Assembly (NCBI GenBank): GCA_963729295.1
Contig: CAVSNJ010000025.1
Location: 558,001-622,000 of the forward strand
DNA length: 64,000 nt
Direction of reading: 5' to 3'
From: DATJLY01 sp963729295
Lineage (GTDB): Bacteria; Pseudomonadota; Alphaproteobacteria; ATCC43930; CGMCC-115725
Shown here in pieces: positions 36,987-45,761 of the stretch. The position numbers were made by a program, and so were the translations under genes. The notes under the pieces were generated by a model. The model saw nothing but the letters and a program-made list of their open reading frames with translations. It was not told the DNA's origin and did no database searches. Every line of letters starts with the position of its first letter. Within the stretch, counting starts at the first letter, position 1.

Positions 36987-38159
36987 ATGCCCGACACCGG
37001 CACTCTGCCGCGCAAGACGCGGCGCAAGTTCGACTTCAACGAGGTGACGCGCACCGGGCCCGGCACGCTCGCCGGAACCTACATGCGGCGCTTCTGGCAC
37101 CCGGTCTGGCGCGCGCAGGACCTTGCCGCGGGCCAGGCGCTGCCGGTGCGCATCATGGGCGAGGATTTCACGCTCTATCGCGGCGATAGCGGCGTGCCGC
37201 ACGCCGTGGCGCAGCGCTGCGCGCACCGCCGCACGGTGCTGTCGGCCGGTTATGTCGAAGGCGACGCGATCCGCTGCCTCTATCACGGCTGGAAATACGA
37301 TGCCGGCGGGCGCTGCCTCGAGCAGCCGGCCGAGCTCGACGAGGCGTTCTGCGACAAGGTGCGGATCAGGGCCTATCCGACGCAGGAATATCTGGGCCTC
37401 GTCTTCGTCTTCATGGGACCGGGCGAAGCGCCCCCGCTGCCGCGCTTTCCGGAGTTCGAGGCGCCGGGCGGCGTGCTCAACGCCAACTGCTACACGCGCC
37501 TCTGCAACTATTATCAAAACATCGAGAACGGCGTCGACGAGGCGCACCTGCCGTTCACGCACCGCCGCACCCATTTCGAGGAATTGAACCGCGACGTGCC
37601 GCGCATCGAGGCCGAGGAGCGGCCCTATGGCCTCGTCGCCTACGGCATTCGCTCCGATGGAACGAGGCGCGAGCAGCATCTGATGCTGCCCAACATGCTG
37701 AGCATGTCGCTGCCGCGCGACGACCCGGCCGAGACCGAGTGGCGCATCTACATCTCCTGGCGCGTGCCGCTTGACGACGACCGGCACAAGACCTTCATCG
37801 TCGAACGGTTGGCATTGCCGGAAGCGGTGGTCGCGCAGTATCACGCGCGCCGCGCCGAGGCGGAAAAGCGCCTCGCCAGCCTGCCTCCGGCGGAAGACGT
37901 GGCAGCCGCGATCCTCGCCGGCAAGATGAAGCTGCACGATGCCGCCGGCCGGCCCGATTTCCTCGGCATCCAGGACCACGTGGCGCAGGTCGGCCAAGGC
38001 GCGATCGTCGAGCGCGATGCCGAATGTTTGGGCCGCTCGGACCGCGCCATCGCGCTGCTGCGGAAGTTGTGGGAGCGCGATTTGCGCGCGCTCGCCGAGG
38101 GGCGCGAGCCGACGCGCTGGCTCTATCCCGAGCGCCTCGCGCGCCCGACCGGCGTGTGA
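36987..38159 (+). CDS. Rieske 2Fe-2S aromatic ring-hydroxylating oxygenase alpha-type subunit
   Basis: The 390-residue oxygenase has a Rieske cluster motif CxH-x16-CxxH (Cys78, His80, Cys97, His100) and a mononuclear iron facial triad region with Asp184, His187 and His192 in GVDEAHLPFTH. This is the layout of phthalate/vanillate-type dioxygenases and demethylases. No ferredoxin reductase partner is adjacent, so electron supply is external. The substrate is unknown. The stop codon falls inside the first copy of the 44-base repeat that marks the following islet. Confidence 0.92.
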   Translation: MPDTGTLPRKTRRKFDFNEVTRTGPGTLAGTYMRRFWHPVWRAQDLAAGQALPVRIMGEDFTLYRGDSGVPHAVAQRCAHRRTVLSAGYVEGDAIRCLYHGWKYDAGGRCLEQPAELDEAFCDKVRIRAYPTQEYLGLVFVFMGPGEAPPLPRFPEFEAPGGVLNANCYTRLCNYYQNIENGVDEAHLPFTHRRTHFEELNRDVPRIEAEERPYGLVAYGIRSDGTRREQHLMLPNMLSMSLPRDDPAETEWRIYISWRVPLDDDRHKTFIVERLALPEAVVAQYHARRAEAEKRLASLPPAEDVAAAILAGKMKLHDAAGRPDFLGIQDHVAQVGQGAIVERDAECLGRSDRAIALLRKLWERDLRALAEGREPTRWLYPERLARPTGV

Positions 38160-38192
38160 GCTCCTGCTGCGTCAGAATTTCGCGCCGGCTCG
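38149..38192 (+). repeat. 44-bp direct repeat, degenerate copy 1
   Basis: It starts CCGGCGT and includes CTGCTGCG, GAAT and CGCGCCGG blocks. It aligns without gaps to the copies at 40154 and 41344 with about nine differences. It overlaps the stop codon of the Rieske gene. The three copies are in the same orientation and divide the 38.1-41.4 kb segment into two blocks. Confidence 0.65.
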
Positions 38193-38338
38193 ACCGGCGC
38201 AACACTTCGTTGCCACGAGGCCGCTTGTAGAGCATTCTGCGGCCTGGAAATTCGGTTTTCGGCACCATCGCGCGCGGGCGCCCCTTTTCGACGTCAAGCA
38301 TGCGCGTCGCCGGGCATCATCTTTTTGGGAGGGTTAGG

Positions 38339-39238
38339 ATGAAGATCAAGGGCATCGTTTCATCGATTGCAGCAACCTTGGCGGCCGTTGTGATTGCCGT
38401 GTTCGCCTTCGCCGGCGCAGCCAGGGCCGATGGCAGTCCGATCCTCGGGTTTCTGACCTGCACCAAGACCGGGCCCGGGAACACCTATGTCGTGTTCTCC
38501 AAGAATCCGGTCGCCTGCACCTATAACGGGGTCGGCGGCCCGCAAGATTACACGGGGATCAGCGGCATCCTTTTGGGTCTCGACCTGGAGTACGAGAACT
38601 GGGCCACGATGATCTATGCCGTGATCGGCGGCACGGACGTTGTTCCGGGCGGCTTGGCAGGCGCTTATGGCGGCGCCAAGGCATCGGTCACGGTGGGCGT
38701 CGGCCCGACCGTGCAAGGCGGTCTGTTCGGCGCGGGCAACGGCTTCGAGCTCGTTCCGCTCGGGCTTGGCGGCCAGATCGGCGCCGGCGTCACCGGCGGC
38801 ATCGGCTATCTGCAGATCAGCTTCGTCACGCCGGCCGCGGCCCCTGCCCCGATGGCCGCTCCGGCCGCGCCGCCGCCGCCGCCGATGGCGGCACCGGCAC
38901 CTGCGCCTCAGGTCTTCATCGTCTATTTCGCCTTTGACAGGTCGACCCTTACGCCCGAAGGGCGCAAGGTCGTCGACGCCGCTGCGGCAGTTGCCAAACA
39001 GGGCGGGTCGCTGCGGATCCAAGTCAACGGTTACACCGATACCTCGGGGACGAGGAAGTACAACCAGGCCCTGTCGCAGAGGCGGGCGGCCACGGTGCGC
39101 GCGACGCTCCTCACCGATGGCGTCGGCGCCGATCGCATCAATACCGCGGCTTACGGCGAGGACAATCTGCGCGTCAAAACTCCGGACGGCGTGAGAGAGC
39201 CGCAGAACCGGCGCGCGGAGATCACGATCGGCCCGTAA
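38339..39238 (+). CDS. DUF992-OmpA peptidoglycan-binding fusion protein
   Basis: This 299-residue secreted protein has a signal peptide at residues 1-30, ending FAGAARAD. The first half (about 31-160) fits DUF992, an alphaproteobacterial periplasmic beta-rich domain: ILGFLTCTKTGPGN, VACTYNGVGGPQDYTG, LAGAYGGAKASVTVGVG, and VPLGLGGQIGAGVTGG. A Pro/Ala linker follows, then an OmpA C-terminal domain (FIVYFAFDRSTLTPEGRKVV, GYTDTSGTRKYNQALSQRRA, ENRRAEI-type end) that binds peptidoglycan. The fusion would tether DUF992 to the cell wall. The ATG follows GGGAGGGTTAGG and an intrinsic terminator follows. Confidence 0.88.
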   Translation: MKIKGIVSSIAATLAAVVIAVFAFAGAARADGSPILGFLTCTKTGPGNTYVVFSKNPVACTYNGVGGPQDYTGISGILLGLDLEYENWATMIYAVIGGTDVVPGGLAGAYGGAKASVTVGVGPTVQGGLFGAGNGFELVPLGLGGQIGAGVTGGIGYLQISFVTPAAAPAPMAAPAAPPPPPMAAPAPAPQVFIVYFAFDRSTLTPEGRKVVDAAAAVAKQGGSLRIQVNGYTDTSGTRKYNQALSQRRAATVRATLLTDGVGADRINTAAYGEDNLRVKTPDGVREPQNRRAEITIGP

Positions 39239-39255
39239 CCCGGCTGTCATCAGTC

Positions 39256-39292
39256 GCGCGGCCCGGGCGCAAGCCTGGGCCGCGCTTTTTTT
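39256..39292 (+). terminator. Rho-independent terminator
   Basis: The sequence GCGCGGCCC at 39256 pairs with GGGCCGCGC at 39277-39285, with an inner GC stem around a GCAA loop. It runs into seven T. It lies 18 bases after the DUF992-OmpA stop, so it ends that transcript and isolates it from the nitroreductase gene. Confidence 0.9.
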
Positions 39293-39401
39293 ATGCGCGC
39301 GCTGCGCTCTGCGCGCAGATGCGGCGATAGCCGCTACCAGCCGTGTCACGCGGCCACGCGCTTGATAGATTGCATCGGTGTCGGCGATCTCTGGGGCGAC
39401 A

Positions 39402-40094
39402 ATGGACGACGAAACGCGGACGGCCATCGACCAGGTGATAGGAACGCGGCGGGCCATTCGGCGCTTTACCGATCGCCCGGTTTCGAAACAGCTTTTGCTC
39501 GAGATCCTCGATCTTGCGAGGCGCGCACCCAGCAATTCGAACATGCAGCCTTGGCGGGTTTATCTGGTCGGTGGTACGGCCAAGGACAAGCTCGCTCACG
39601 CACTCAGCGAGGCACACCAAAAATCTCCGGACGATTACCAGCCGGAGCGGCCGATGTACGCGCCAAATCTGCCCGCCCCGCATTCGGATCGGCTGCAGCT
39701 CTTCGGACGCGTGTTCTATGGCGCACTCGGCATCGACCGGGCCGATATGGAAGCGCGCGGCCGGCAGACGGCGCGGAACCTCATTTTCTTCAACGCGCCG
39801 ATCGCCGCCTTCTTCACGGTGGACAGGCGGCTGGAAGCGGGGAGCTGGTTCGACTGCGGGCTTCTCGCTCAGACTTTCATGCTGGCGGCGAAGGCCCGAG
39901 ACCTCGATACCTGCCCGCAGATTTTTCTGACCAAATATCACCGGGTTGTTCGCCGGCATTTGCCGATCGACGATAGCCAGATCATCGCCTGCGGCATGTC
40001 GATTGGTTACGCTGATATCAGCGCGGTTGAGTACGCCATCGACATGCCGCGAGCCCCGGTTGATGAATTCGTCTCGATCGTAGGGCTCGAATAA
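39402..40094 (+). CDS. Nitroreductase family protein
   Basis: This 230-residue FMN-dependent oxidoreductase contains TRRAIRRFTDRPVSKQLLLEIL and ARRAPSNSNMQPWRVYLVGG, the FMN-binding start of nitroreductases, and GMSIGYADIS near the end (the GYAD segment typical of this family). It would reduce nitro compounds, quinones or flavins with NAD(P)H. Base composition is lower in GC and codon use less biased than in the flanking genes, in keeping with an acquired segment. The ATG at 39402 is used; a GTG 24 bases upstream is possible. No operon partner. Confidence 0.9.
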   Translation: MDDETRTAIDQVIGTRRAIRRFTDRPVSKQLLLEILDLARRAPSNSNMQPWRVYLVGGTAKDKLAHALSEAHQKSPDDYQPERPMYAPNLPAPHSDRLQLFGRVFYGALGIDRADMEARGRQTARNLIFFNAPIAAFFTVDRRLEAGSWFDCGLLAQTFMLAAKARDLDTCPQIFLTKYHRVVRRHLPIDDSQIIACGMSIGYADISAVEYAIDMPRAPVDEFVSIVGLE

Positions 40095-40153
40095 CAGGGG
40101 CCGCGCGCGCCCACATTTCGAACATTGCGGGCGCGGCGATAGACACCCAACAA

Positions 40154-40197
40154 CCGGCGTCCGAACTACTGTTGCGCCAAAATCCCGCGCCGGCGCG
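40154..40197 (+). repeat. 44-bp direct repeat, copy 2
   Basis: It begins CCGGCGTCCGAACTACTG and continues through TGCGCCAAAATCCCGCGCCG. It matches the copy at 41344-41387 at 42 of 44 positions. On the minus strand it can be read as RRRGILAQQ followed by TAG, exactly the C-terminus of the permease encoded at copy 3. It lies just past the end of the pseudogene at 40234. Confidence 0.85.
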
Positions 40198-40233
40198 AAC
40201 GTCCGCTTTTGACCAAAGCGGACGTTCAGCGCT

Positions 40234-41215
40234 TCATTCGATCACCTCGTCAGCGATGGCGAGAAGCTTGTCGGGAGTTTGGAGTCCGAGCGCCTTCGCC
40301 GTCTTGAGATCGATGACCAGATCGAACTTGACCGGGAGCTGGACGGGAAGATCGCTCGGCTTCTCGCCTTTCAATATCCGGTCGACGAAAGTCGCCGACC
40401 GCCGATAACTGGCGCTGACGTCATTACTATAGGACATTAGGCCGCCGGCGTGGGCGAAGTCGCGATTAAAAGAGACGGCGGGAATGTTGTTGCGTGTAAC
40501 CACCGTCACGATCTCGCGCCCGGCCATAAAGCCACTCGGCATCGGAATGAGTCCGGAATTCGGTTCGCCGCCTGGGCTTCGCCGAAGACTCTCTACGCCG
40601 CGCTGTCGGCTTCCGATGTGCGATGATCTCAACACCAAGGGATTGCGCCGCTGATTTGAAGTAGTTCAAGTATAAGGCCGCGTAGGGAGCGGATGTTGGA
40701 TTGAAGGGGACGACAACTCGTGCCACGCTCGGCATGACCTCCTTGACATCTCCATCCACTTTCCTGCCATCGATGCCTCAAGATTGACAGGCCGTGGCGT
40801 TGCCGCCGGGTCGCGACAGCGACGTGACAAAACCTTGGCCGCCGGGTCGATGTGTTCACGAAAAGGACCGGGATCGCGCGCTCTGCGCAAGCAACACGGC
40901 AGTTGTGGGAGAGCTCGACGAAAAAATCAGATCCGGTTGCGATGCAACGATCTCCTTTGCGCCTTGCTGAGAGGTTCATGTCGTTTCGTCCAGCGGTACT
41001 CGAGATTTATGTTGCGGCCCTCGATCCAGCCGAGCTTGCCAAGACCCTCGCGGAACGCTGCGAGCCACGGTTGAACTAGCGGGTTGCCCTCATCCCACGC
41101 CATCAGCAAACCGAACGCCGAGGGGCGGTCGACGCTGCGCGAGCGCTCTGAGCGACCATGCTGCTGCGCTGCCGAGCGCGGCAATGAATGTCCGCCTTGC
41201 GATCTTGATCGGCAT
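40234..41215 (-). pseudogene. Degenerate ABC substrate-binding protein (PF04392-like)
   Basis: The remnant reads as a member of the ABC_sub_bind family, usually about 325 residues, broken by several frameshifts. The start MPIKIARRTFIAALGSAAAW (a Tat-like signal) at 41215 is in one frame. GLLMAWDEGNPLVQPWLAAF, with WIEGRNINLEYRW, is in a second. IPVLFVNT is near 40870, and SVARVVVPFNPTSAPYAALY near 40730. DRILKGEKPSDLPVQLP, with LKTAKALGL and ADEVIE at the end, reads to the stop at 40234. Total span (982 bases) equals the full gene, so decay is by small indels, not truncation. It sits between repeat copies 2 and 3, with lower GC than its surroundings. Confidence 0.88.
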
Positions 41216-41343
41216 CGGCCCCTCAATTGGCGGTAACGCGTATTGGAATGTGGGAGACGAAGCACGCCTCAACACGGGGGTCTGTGGCGGGCTTCGTCCG
41301 CCGGATGCCGACTGGATGTCCGCACGTGGCGCGTCGCGGACGG

Positions 41344-41387
41344 CCGGCGTCCGAACTACTGCTGCGCCAAAATCCCGCGCCGTCGCG
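41344..41387 (+). repeat. 44-bp direct repeat, copy 3, spanning the permease stop codon
   Basis: It is nearly identical to copy 2 (two differences). It contains the stop codon and last nine codons of the minus-strand permease gene. Placement of a direct repeat across the 3' end of an intact gene is the pattern left by site-specific insertion next to a gene end. No integrase gene is present, so this origin is inference. Confidence 0.85.
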
Positions 41388-43035
41388 CGATGAGCCAGTA
41401 GAGCGCGACGAGCGGCAGCATCATCAGGAGCATGAGGAAGGCGAGCGCCGAGGCCTGGCCCAGGCCGCCATTGAGCCACAGGCTCCAGACGACGAAGGGC
41501 AGGGTCATGTTGGCGCGCGTCGTCAGCACGACGGCGAGCGTCAGCTCGCGGAAGACCAAGAGCGCGATCCACAGCCACGCATAGAGCAAGGTCGGGGCCA
41601 GCAGCGGCACGAGCACGCGGCGCATCACGCCGCCAGTGCCGGCGCCGCTCACGAGCGCCGCTTCCTCGAGCTCGCGGTGGATCTGGATGAGGCCGCTATT
41701 GGTCATGCGCGTGCCATAGGAGAGCCGCGCGACGACGAAGACGATGAGGAGGATCGTCACCGTGCCGAAGAGCGGCAGCGCGCGCCCGAGCCAGAAGAGC
41801 GCGATCAGAAGCGCGGCGACGCCGAAGACGATGTTGGGGACGGCGTGCGGCAGGAACGCCACCACGTCGAAGCCGCCGCGGCCCCTGATGCGCGTGCGCA
41901 GAACGACCCACGAAAACGCGACGCTCAGCGCCAAGGTCAAGGTCGGCGTCGCCAGCATGAGGATCGCGGTATTCGCGATCCCCGCGCGCGCGAGCGCCCA
42001 TGGCAGCGACAGATACTGCGCGAGCGAGACGCTTTTCAGCGCCGCCGCGCTCGGGAGCTGGAAGAACGGCAGGAGCGAGGCCCACGCCACCAGGACAAGC
42101 GGCACGATCTGGCTCAGGAGCAGATAGGCCGCGACGAAGCCCCAGGCCGGGATCGCCCAGCGCCCAAGCGCCGCGATGCGCGGGCGATAGGCCTTGCCGG
42201 TCACGACCTGGTAGCGGTGCGCGTGCCGTTGGATGCGGCCATAGAGCGAGGCGAGAGCGACGCCCATGACGATCAGGAAGCTCGAGAGCGCCGCGGCCAT
42301 GCCATATTGCGGCAGGCCGCTCGTCGAATCGAGTTGCAGCACGAGATATGTCGAGAAGGTGAAGCGCCGCGCGCCCCAGCCGATGATCGCCGGCACGTCG
42401 AACGCGGCGAAGCCGATCGTGAAGACATAGATCGCGGCGGCGACGATGCCGGGCGCGGCGAGCCTGAGCGTCACGTGCCAGAGCGTGCGCCAAAAACCCG
42501 CGCCCGCGACCTCGGCCGCCTCCTCGAGCGCCGGGTCCATCGCGCGGAACACGGCGGCCGACATGATGAAGGACACCGGCGCGAGGTTGAGCCCCTGGAC
42601 CCAGCCCATGCCGGCCATGCTCGCGATGTCGAAGACGGGCCCGCTGAGGCCGAACGCGCGCTCGAGCCACGCGTTCAAGAGCCCGATCCGCGCGTGGAGC
42701 AGAAAGAGCCAGCCCATCGCCGAGGCGAAGCCCGGCAGCAGCAGCCCCACCGTCATGAGCGTGAAGATCGCGGTCTTGCCTTTGATGTCGGTGCGCTCGA
42801 CGAGCCACGCGAGCGGCAGGCCGAAGGCGAGGCTCACGGCAAGCGTCACGAGCGCGAAGGAAACGGTGTCGCCGAGGACGCTATAGGTCGTCCGATCGGC
42901 GAAGATCGCGCGGTAATTGTCGAGTGCCAGATGCGCCGTGGGGTCGCCCATGTCGCCGACGCGGAATCCGAGCCACACCACGACGAGAAGCATCGCCACG
43001 ATGAGCGCGCTCGCTGCGCCCACCACGGCGATCAT
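41356..43035 (-). CDS. Fused ferric-type ABC transporter permease
   Basis: The 559-residue protein has two permease modules in tandem, about 12 transmembrane helices, as in FbpB/SfuB. Each half carries an EAA loop: ALEEAAEVAGAGFWRTLWHVTLR (about residue 170) and ELEEAALVSGAGTGGVMRRVLVP (about residue 455). It should transport the ligand of the adjacent family 1 binding protein, perhaps ferric iron, spermidine or a phosphonate. No ATPase gene is adjacent. The first usable ATG (43035) begins directly at the first helix; coding character seems to extend a little upstream but has no start codon. The C-terminus lies in repeat copy 3. Confidence 0.9.
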   Translation of the reverse strand: MIAVVGAASALIVAMLLVVVWLGFRVGDMGDPTAHLALDNYRAIFADRTTYSVLGDTVSFALVTLAVSLAFGLPLAWLVERTDIKGKTAIFTLMTVGLLLPGFASAMGWLFLLHARIGLLNAWLERAFGLSGPVFDIASMAGMGWVQGLNLAPVSFIMSAAVFRAMDPALEEAAEVAGAGFWRTLWHVTLRLAAPGIVAAAIYVFTIGFAAFDVPAIIGWGARRFTFSTYLVLQLDSTSGLPQYGMAAALSSFLIVMGVALASLYGRIQRHAHRYQVVTGKAYRPRIAALGRWAIPAWGFVAAYLLLSQIVPLVLVAWASLLPFFQLPSAAALKSVSLAQYLSLPWALARAGIANTAILMLATPTLTLALSVAFSWVVLRTRIRGRGGFDVVAFLPHAVPNIVFGVAALLIALFWLGRALPLFGTVTILLIVFVVARLSYGTRMTNSGLIQIHRELEEAALVSGAGTGGVMRRVLVPLLAPTLLYAWLWIALLVFRELTLAVVLTTRANMTLPFVVWSLWLNGGLGQASALAFLMLLMMLPLVALYWLIARRRGILAQQ

Positions 43036-43105
43036 CGCCGTGGACCAGGTATCTATGCGCCGGATCGGCCTTATGACGTTCTCTCAAGGCGCGCGCGCGT
43101 GCCGG

Positions 43106-44215
43106 TCACTTCTTGGCGGTGAAGATCTTGTCGATTTCCTTCCACGCCTCATAGGCTTCGGGATGCTGGGCGTACCAGGCGACGTCGATGCGCACGAATT
43201 TCTGGCCGCGCTCCCGTTCGAGATCGGCGACGAGCTGGTGCGCCTTCGTCTCGGGGAAGAGGTCATTGTCCATCTCCCAGGTCTGGCGGATGAGTGCCTG
43301 GCCTTCCTTCGTCATCATGTAGGCGACGTAGAGTTTGCCCGCGTTGGGGTGGACCGCGTTCTTCGGCACGGCAATATAGAAATAGCCCAGCGCCGGGAAA
43401 TCGGCGGGCGGGACCTGCACGATCGGCGCGCCTTTGCGCACGATGTCGAAGAAATCGGTGCCATTGCAGGTGATGGCGAAGGCCAGGAACTCGCCGGTGG
43501 CGAGGCGCTCGCCTTCATTGCAGCGCATCAATCCCGCGATCTGGTCCGACATCTTGCGCGCGTAGTCGAGCGCGCGGTCGTGGCCCCACATGTCGTTGGC
43601 GGCAAGCGCGTCGAAATTGGCGGCATACGGCGTTGCCGCGATCTTGCCCTTCCATTCGGGCTTCAGGAGATCGGTCAGGAGCTTCGGCTCCGACGGCGCG
43701 AGTTGCTTGTTGTAGGCGATGCCGGGGAGCGCCGTGATGACCTTGAGGAGCGTGCCGCCCTCATCGACGATGCCATCGCTGATCCGCCCCGGCAGCAGCT
43801 TCTGCCACGGCGCCGCGAGGAACAGGTTGCGCGGGGCGAGCCGCGACAGCACGTCGGCATAGCCGACATAGACGTCGGTCGGCGAGCGCTGGCCCGCCGC
43901 CTCGCGCATGGCGATGTCGTTGCCGACTTGCGGCATCGAGCTGCCGGGCGTGAACTGGATCGGGAGGTCGACGCCGAACACGCTCTTGATCCCCTGCTCG
44001 TAGAGCGGCGCGCCTTGGGTCCCGCCGAACGTGCCTTCGCCCCACGATAAGGTGAGCCCGCCCTCGGCCTTGGCGGCGGCGATGAGCGCGGCCATCTCGG
44101 GGCTGAACTCGGCCGCAATCGCCGGCGCGGGCCGCGCGGGCCAGGCGAGCGCCAGCGCAACGACGAGCAGTCCTGCGCTCCGCAACCGCGTCCGGCCTGA
44201 TCGGTCTCGGGTCAT
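43106..44215 (-). CDS. Extracellular solute-binding protein family 1 (iron/polyamine-type)
   Basis: The 369-residue periplasmic protein has a signal peptide (about residues 1-34, ending PAPAIAAE). The mature part has the type II fold: AEGGLTLSWGEGTFGG near the start, then FTPGSSMPQVGNDIAM, DVYVGYADVLSRLAPRNLF and PEWKGKIAATPY. These are typical of Fbp/PotD-like proteins. It is 70 bases upstream of the fused permease on the same strand, so the pair forms one importer. The start follows a strong GGGGAGGGCGCC ribosome site. Ligand not predictable; the Tyr pair of ferric-binding proteins is not obvious. Confidence 0.9.
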   Translation of the reverse strand: MTRDRSGRTRLRSAGLLVVALALAWPARPAPAIAAEFSPEMAALIAAAKAEGGLTLSWGEGTFGGTQGAPLYEQGIKSVFGVDLPIQFTPGSSMPQVGNDIAMREAAGQRSPTDVYVGYADVLSRLAPRNLFLAAPWQKLLPGRISDGIVDEGGTLLKVITALPGIAYNKQLAPSEPKLLTDLLKPEWKGKIAATPYAANFDALAANDMWGHDRALDYARKMSDQIAGLMRCNEGERLATGEFLAFAITCNGTDFFDIVRKGAPIVQVPPADFPALGYFYIAVPKNAVHPNAGKLYVAYMMTKEGQALIRQTWEMDNDLFPETKAHQLVADLERERGQKFVRIDVAWYAQHPEAYEAWKEIDKIFTAKK

Positions 44216-44424
44216 GGCGCCCTCCCCTCGTTCTCCCGTTCTTGCCCGCGAACTTAAGATGGATTGGACCGCGAGGGTAGATGCCTCATCGCTCGTGTGG
44301 CGGATATGAGGAGAGATCGCGCGAACTTCGGAATCGGGACACTAGTGCGCCGGGGCAAAGCCCGCGTTATTCTCGGCGCCCAGAAGCAAGCGGCACGCGA
44401 GCCGCAGTCACGGGAGAAAACGCC

Positions 44425-45660
44425 ATGGCCAAGAAATTCGACCGCCGCACCCTCATGCTCGGCGGAGCGGCCGCCGCGGCAACGGCCGCGCTGCCGCGCG
44501 TTTCGATCGCGCAAGGCGCGCCCTTGCGGCTTGGCCTCATGAACGTGCGGACGGGCCCGCTCGCCGAAGGCGGCATCCAGATGGAGCAGGGTCTGACGGC
44601 GTTCCTCAAGGACCGCACCATGACCTTGGCCGGGCGCAAGGTCGATCTGATCGTCGCCGATACCGGCGGCACGCCGGCCGGCGCCAAGAACAAGGTGCAG
44701 GAGCTCGTCGAGCGCGACCATGTCGACGTCATCACCGGGCCCTTGGCCGCGTTCGAGCTCTTGGCCATCACCGACTACATCGCGCAGCACAAGATCCCGA
44801 CCTTGAGCCTCGCCGCCGCCGAGGACATGACGCAGCGCAAGCCCAATCCCTATTTCCTGCGCGCGTCCGCCACGTCCTCGCAGGCGATGAAGCCGTTGGC
44901 CGACTACGCGACGAAGGAGCTGAAGCTGAAGCGCGCCATTTGCATCGTCGACGATTTCGCCTTCGGCTACGAGCAGATGGGCGGCTTCCAGCAGGTGTTC
45001 GAGGATCAGGGCGGCAAGGTTCTGAAGAAGCTGTGGCCGCCGCTCGGCCAGGCCGACTACACGCCCTATCTCGCGCAGCTCGGCGATTGCGACGTCGTCG
45101 TGCAGGGCTTTGCCGCGGGCGAGCCGGTGAAGTTCATGAAGCAGTATTCGGACGCCGGCCTCAAATATCCGGTGCTGGGCGGCGAGACGGCGGGCGACGA
45201 TGCGCTGCTTGCGAGCTTCGGCGAAGAGGCGATCGGCATGATCACCGCCGCGCCCTACACGGTCGATCTCAAGAACGCGGCGAACGAGCATTTCCTCGCC
45301 ATCATGAAGAAGGAATACAACGTCCCGGTCGGCCAGTACGCCGCGCTCCTCTGGCTCAACGGCCAGATCATCGAGGCCGCGCTCGAGAAAACCGGCGGCA
45401 AGTCGGACGACAAGGACGCGTTCATCACGGCGCTGCGCTCGGTCGAGCTCACGGAGACCTTGCGCGGGCCGGTCCGCTTCGACCATTTCGGCAACGTCAT
45501 CGGCGACATCTTCATCCGCCGCATGGAGAAGCAGGGCAGCGCGCTCGTCAACACGACGATCAAGACCTACACCGACGTGGGCCAGTTCTGGCCGTGGGAC
45601 GAGAAGAAGGTGCTGGCGCAGCCGGTCTATTCGCGCGACTACCCGCCGCTCAAGGCGTGA
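44425..45660 (+). CDS. Branched-chain amino acid-type ABC substrate-binding protein
   Basis: The 411-residue protein has a twin-arginine-like signal (DRRTLMLGG, cleavage near SIAQG) and a Liv-type periplasmic-binding fold (LRLGLMNVRTGPLAEGGIQM, VDLIVADTGGTPAGAKNKVQELVERD, and VDDFAFGYEQMGGFQQVFE). It is the first gene of a complete importer followed by livH, livM, livG and livF-type genes, so it supplies that transporter with its ligand (amino acid, urea or an aromatic acid). A 101-base gap with a hairpin and palindrome separates it from the permease gene, which may set the ratio of binding protein to channel. Confidence 0.92.
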   Translation: MAKKFDRRTLMLGGAAAAATAALPRVSIAQGAPLRLGLMNVRTGPLAEGGIQMEQGLTAFLKDRTMTLAGRKVDLIVADTGGTPAGAKNKVQELVERDHVDVITGPLAAFELLAITDYIAQHKIPTLSLAAAEDMTQRKPNPYFLRASATSSQAMKPLADYATKELKLKRAICIVDDFAFGYEQMGGFQQVFEDQGGKVLKKLWPPLGQADYTPYLAQLGDCDVVVQGFAAGEPVKFMKQYSDAGLKYPVLGGETAGDDALLASFGEEAIGMITAAPYTVDLKNAANEHFLAIMKKEYNVPVGQYAALLWLNGQIIEAALEKTGGKSDDKDAFITALRSVELTETLRGPVRFDHFGNVIGDIFIRRMEKQGSALVNTTIKTYTDVGQFWPWDEKKVLAQPVYSRDYPPLKA

Positions 45661-45681
45661 GTGCGCGAAATTTCCCCATCG

Positions 45682-45726
45682 CCCCTCTCCCTCCGGGGAG
45701 AGGGGTCGACCGCATGCGGTCGACGG
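45682..45726. repeat. Hairpin plus palindrome, second copy of dispersed element
   Basis: A stem of CCCCTCTCC (45682-45690) and GGAGAGGGG (45697-45705) is followed by the perfect 18-base palindrome TCGACCGCATGCGGTCGA (45706-45723). The 19 bases GACCGCATGCGGTCGACGG match 10576-10594 exactly, and GAGG follows one base later in both. It lies between the binding-protein gene and livH-like gene. A role in stabilising or ending the upstream message is inference. Confidence 0.75.
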
Positions 45727-45761
45727 TGAGGGGGCATGACGCAATCCGGTAAATCGCCGCG

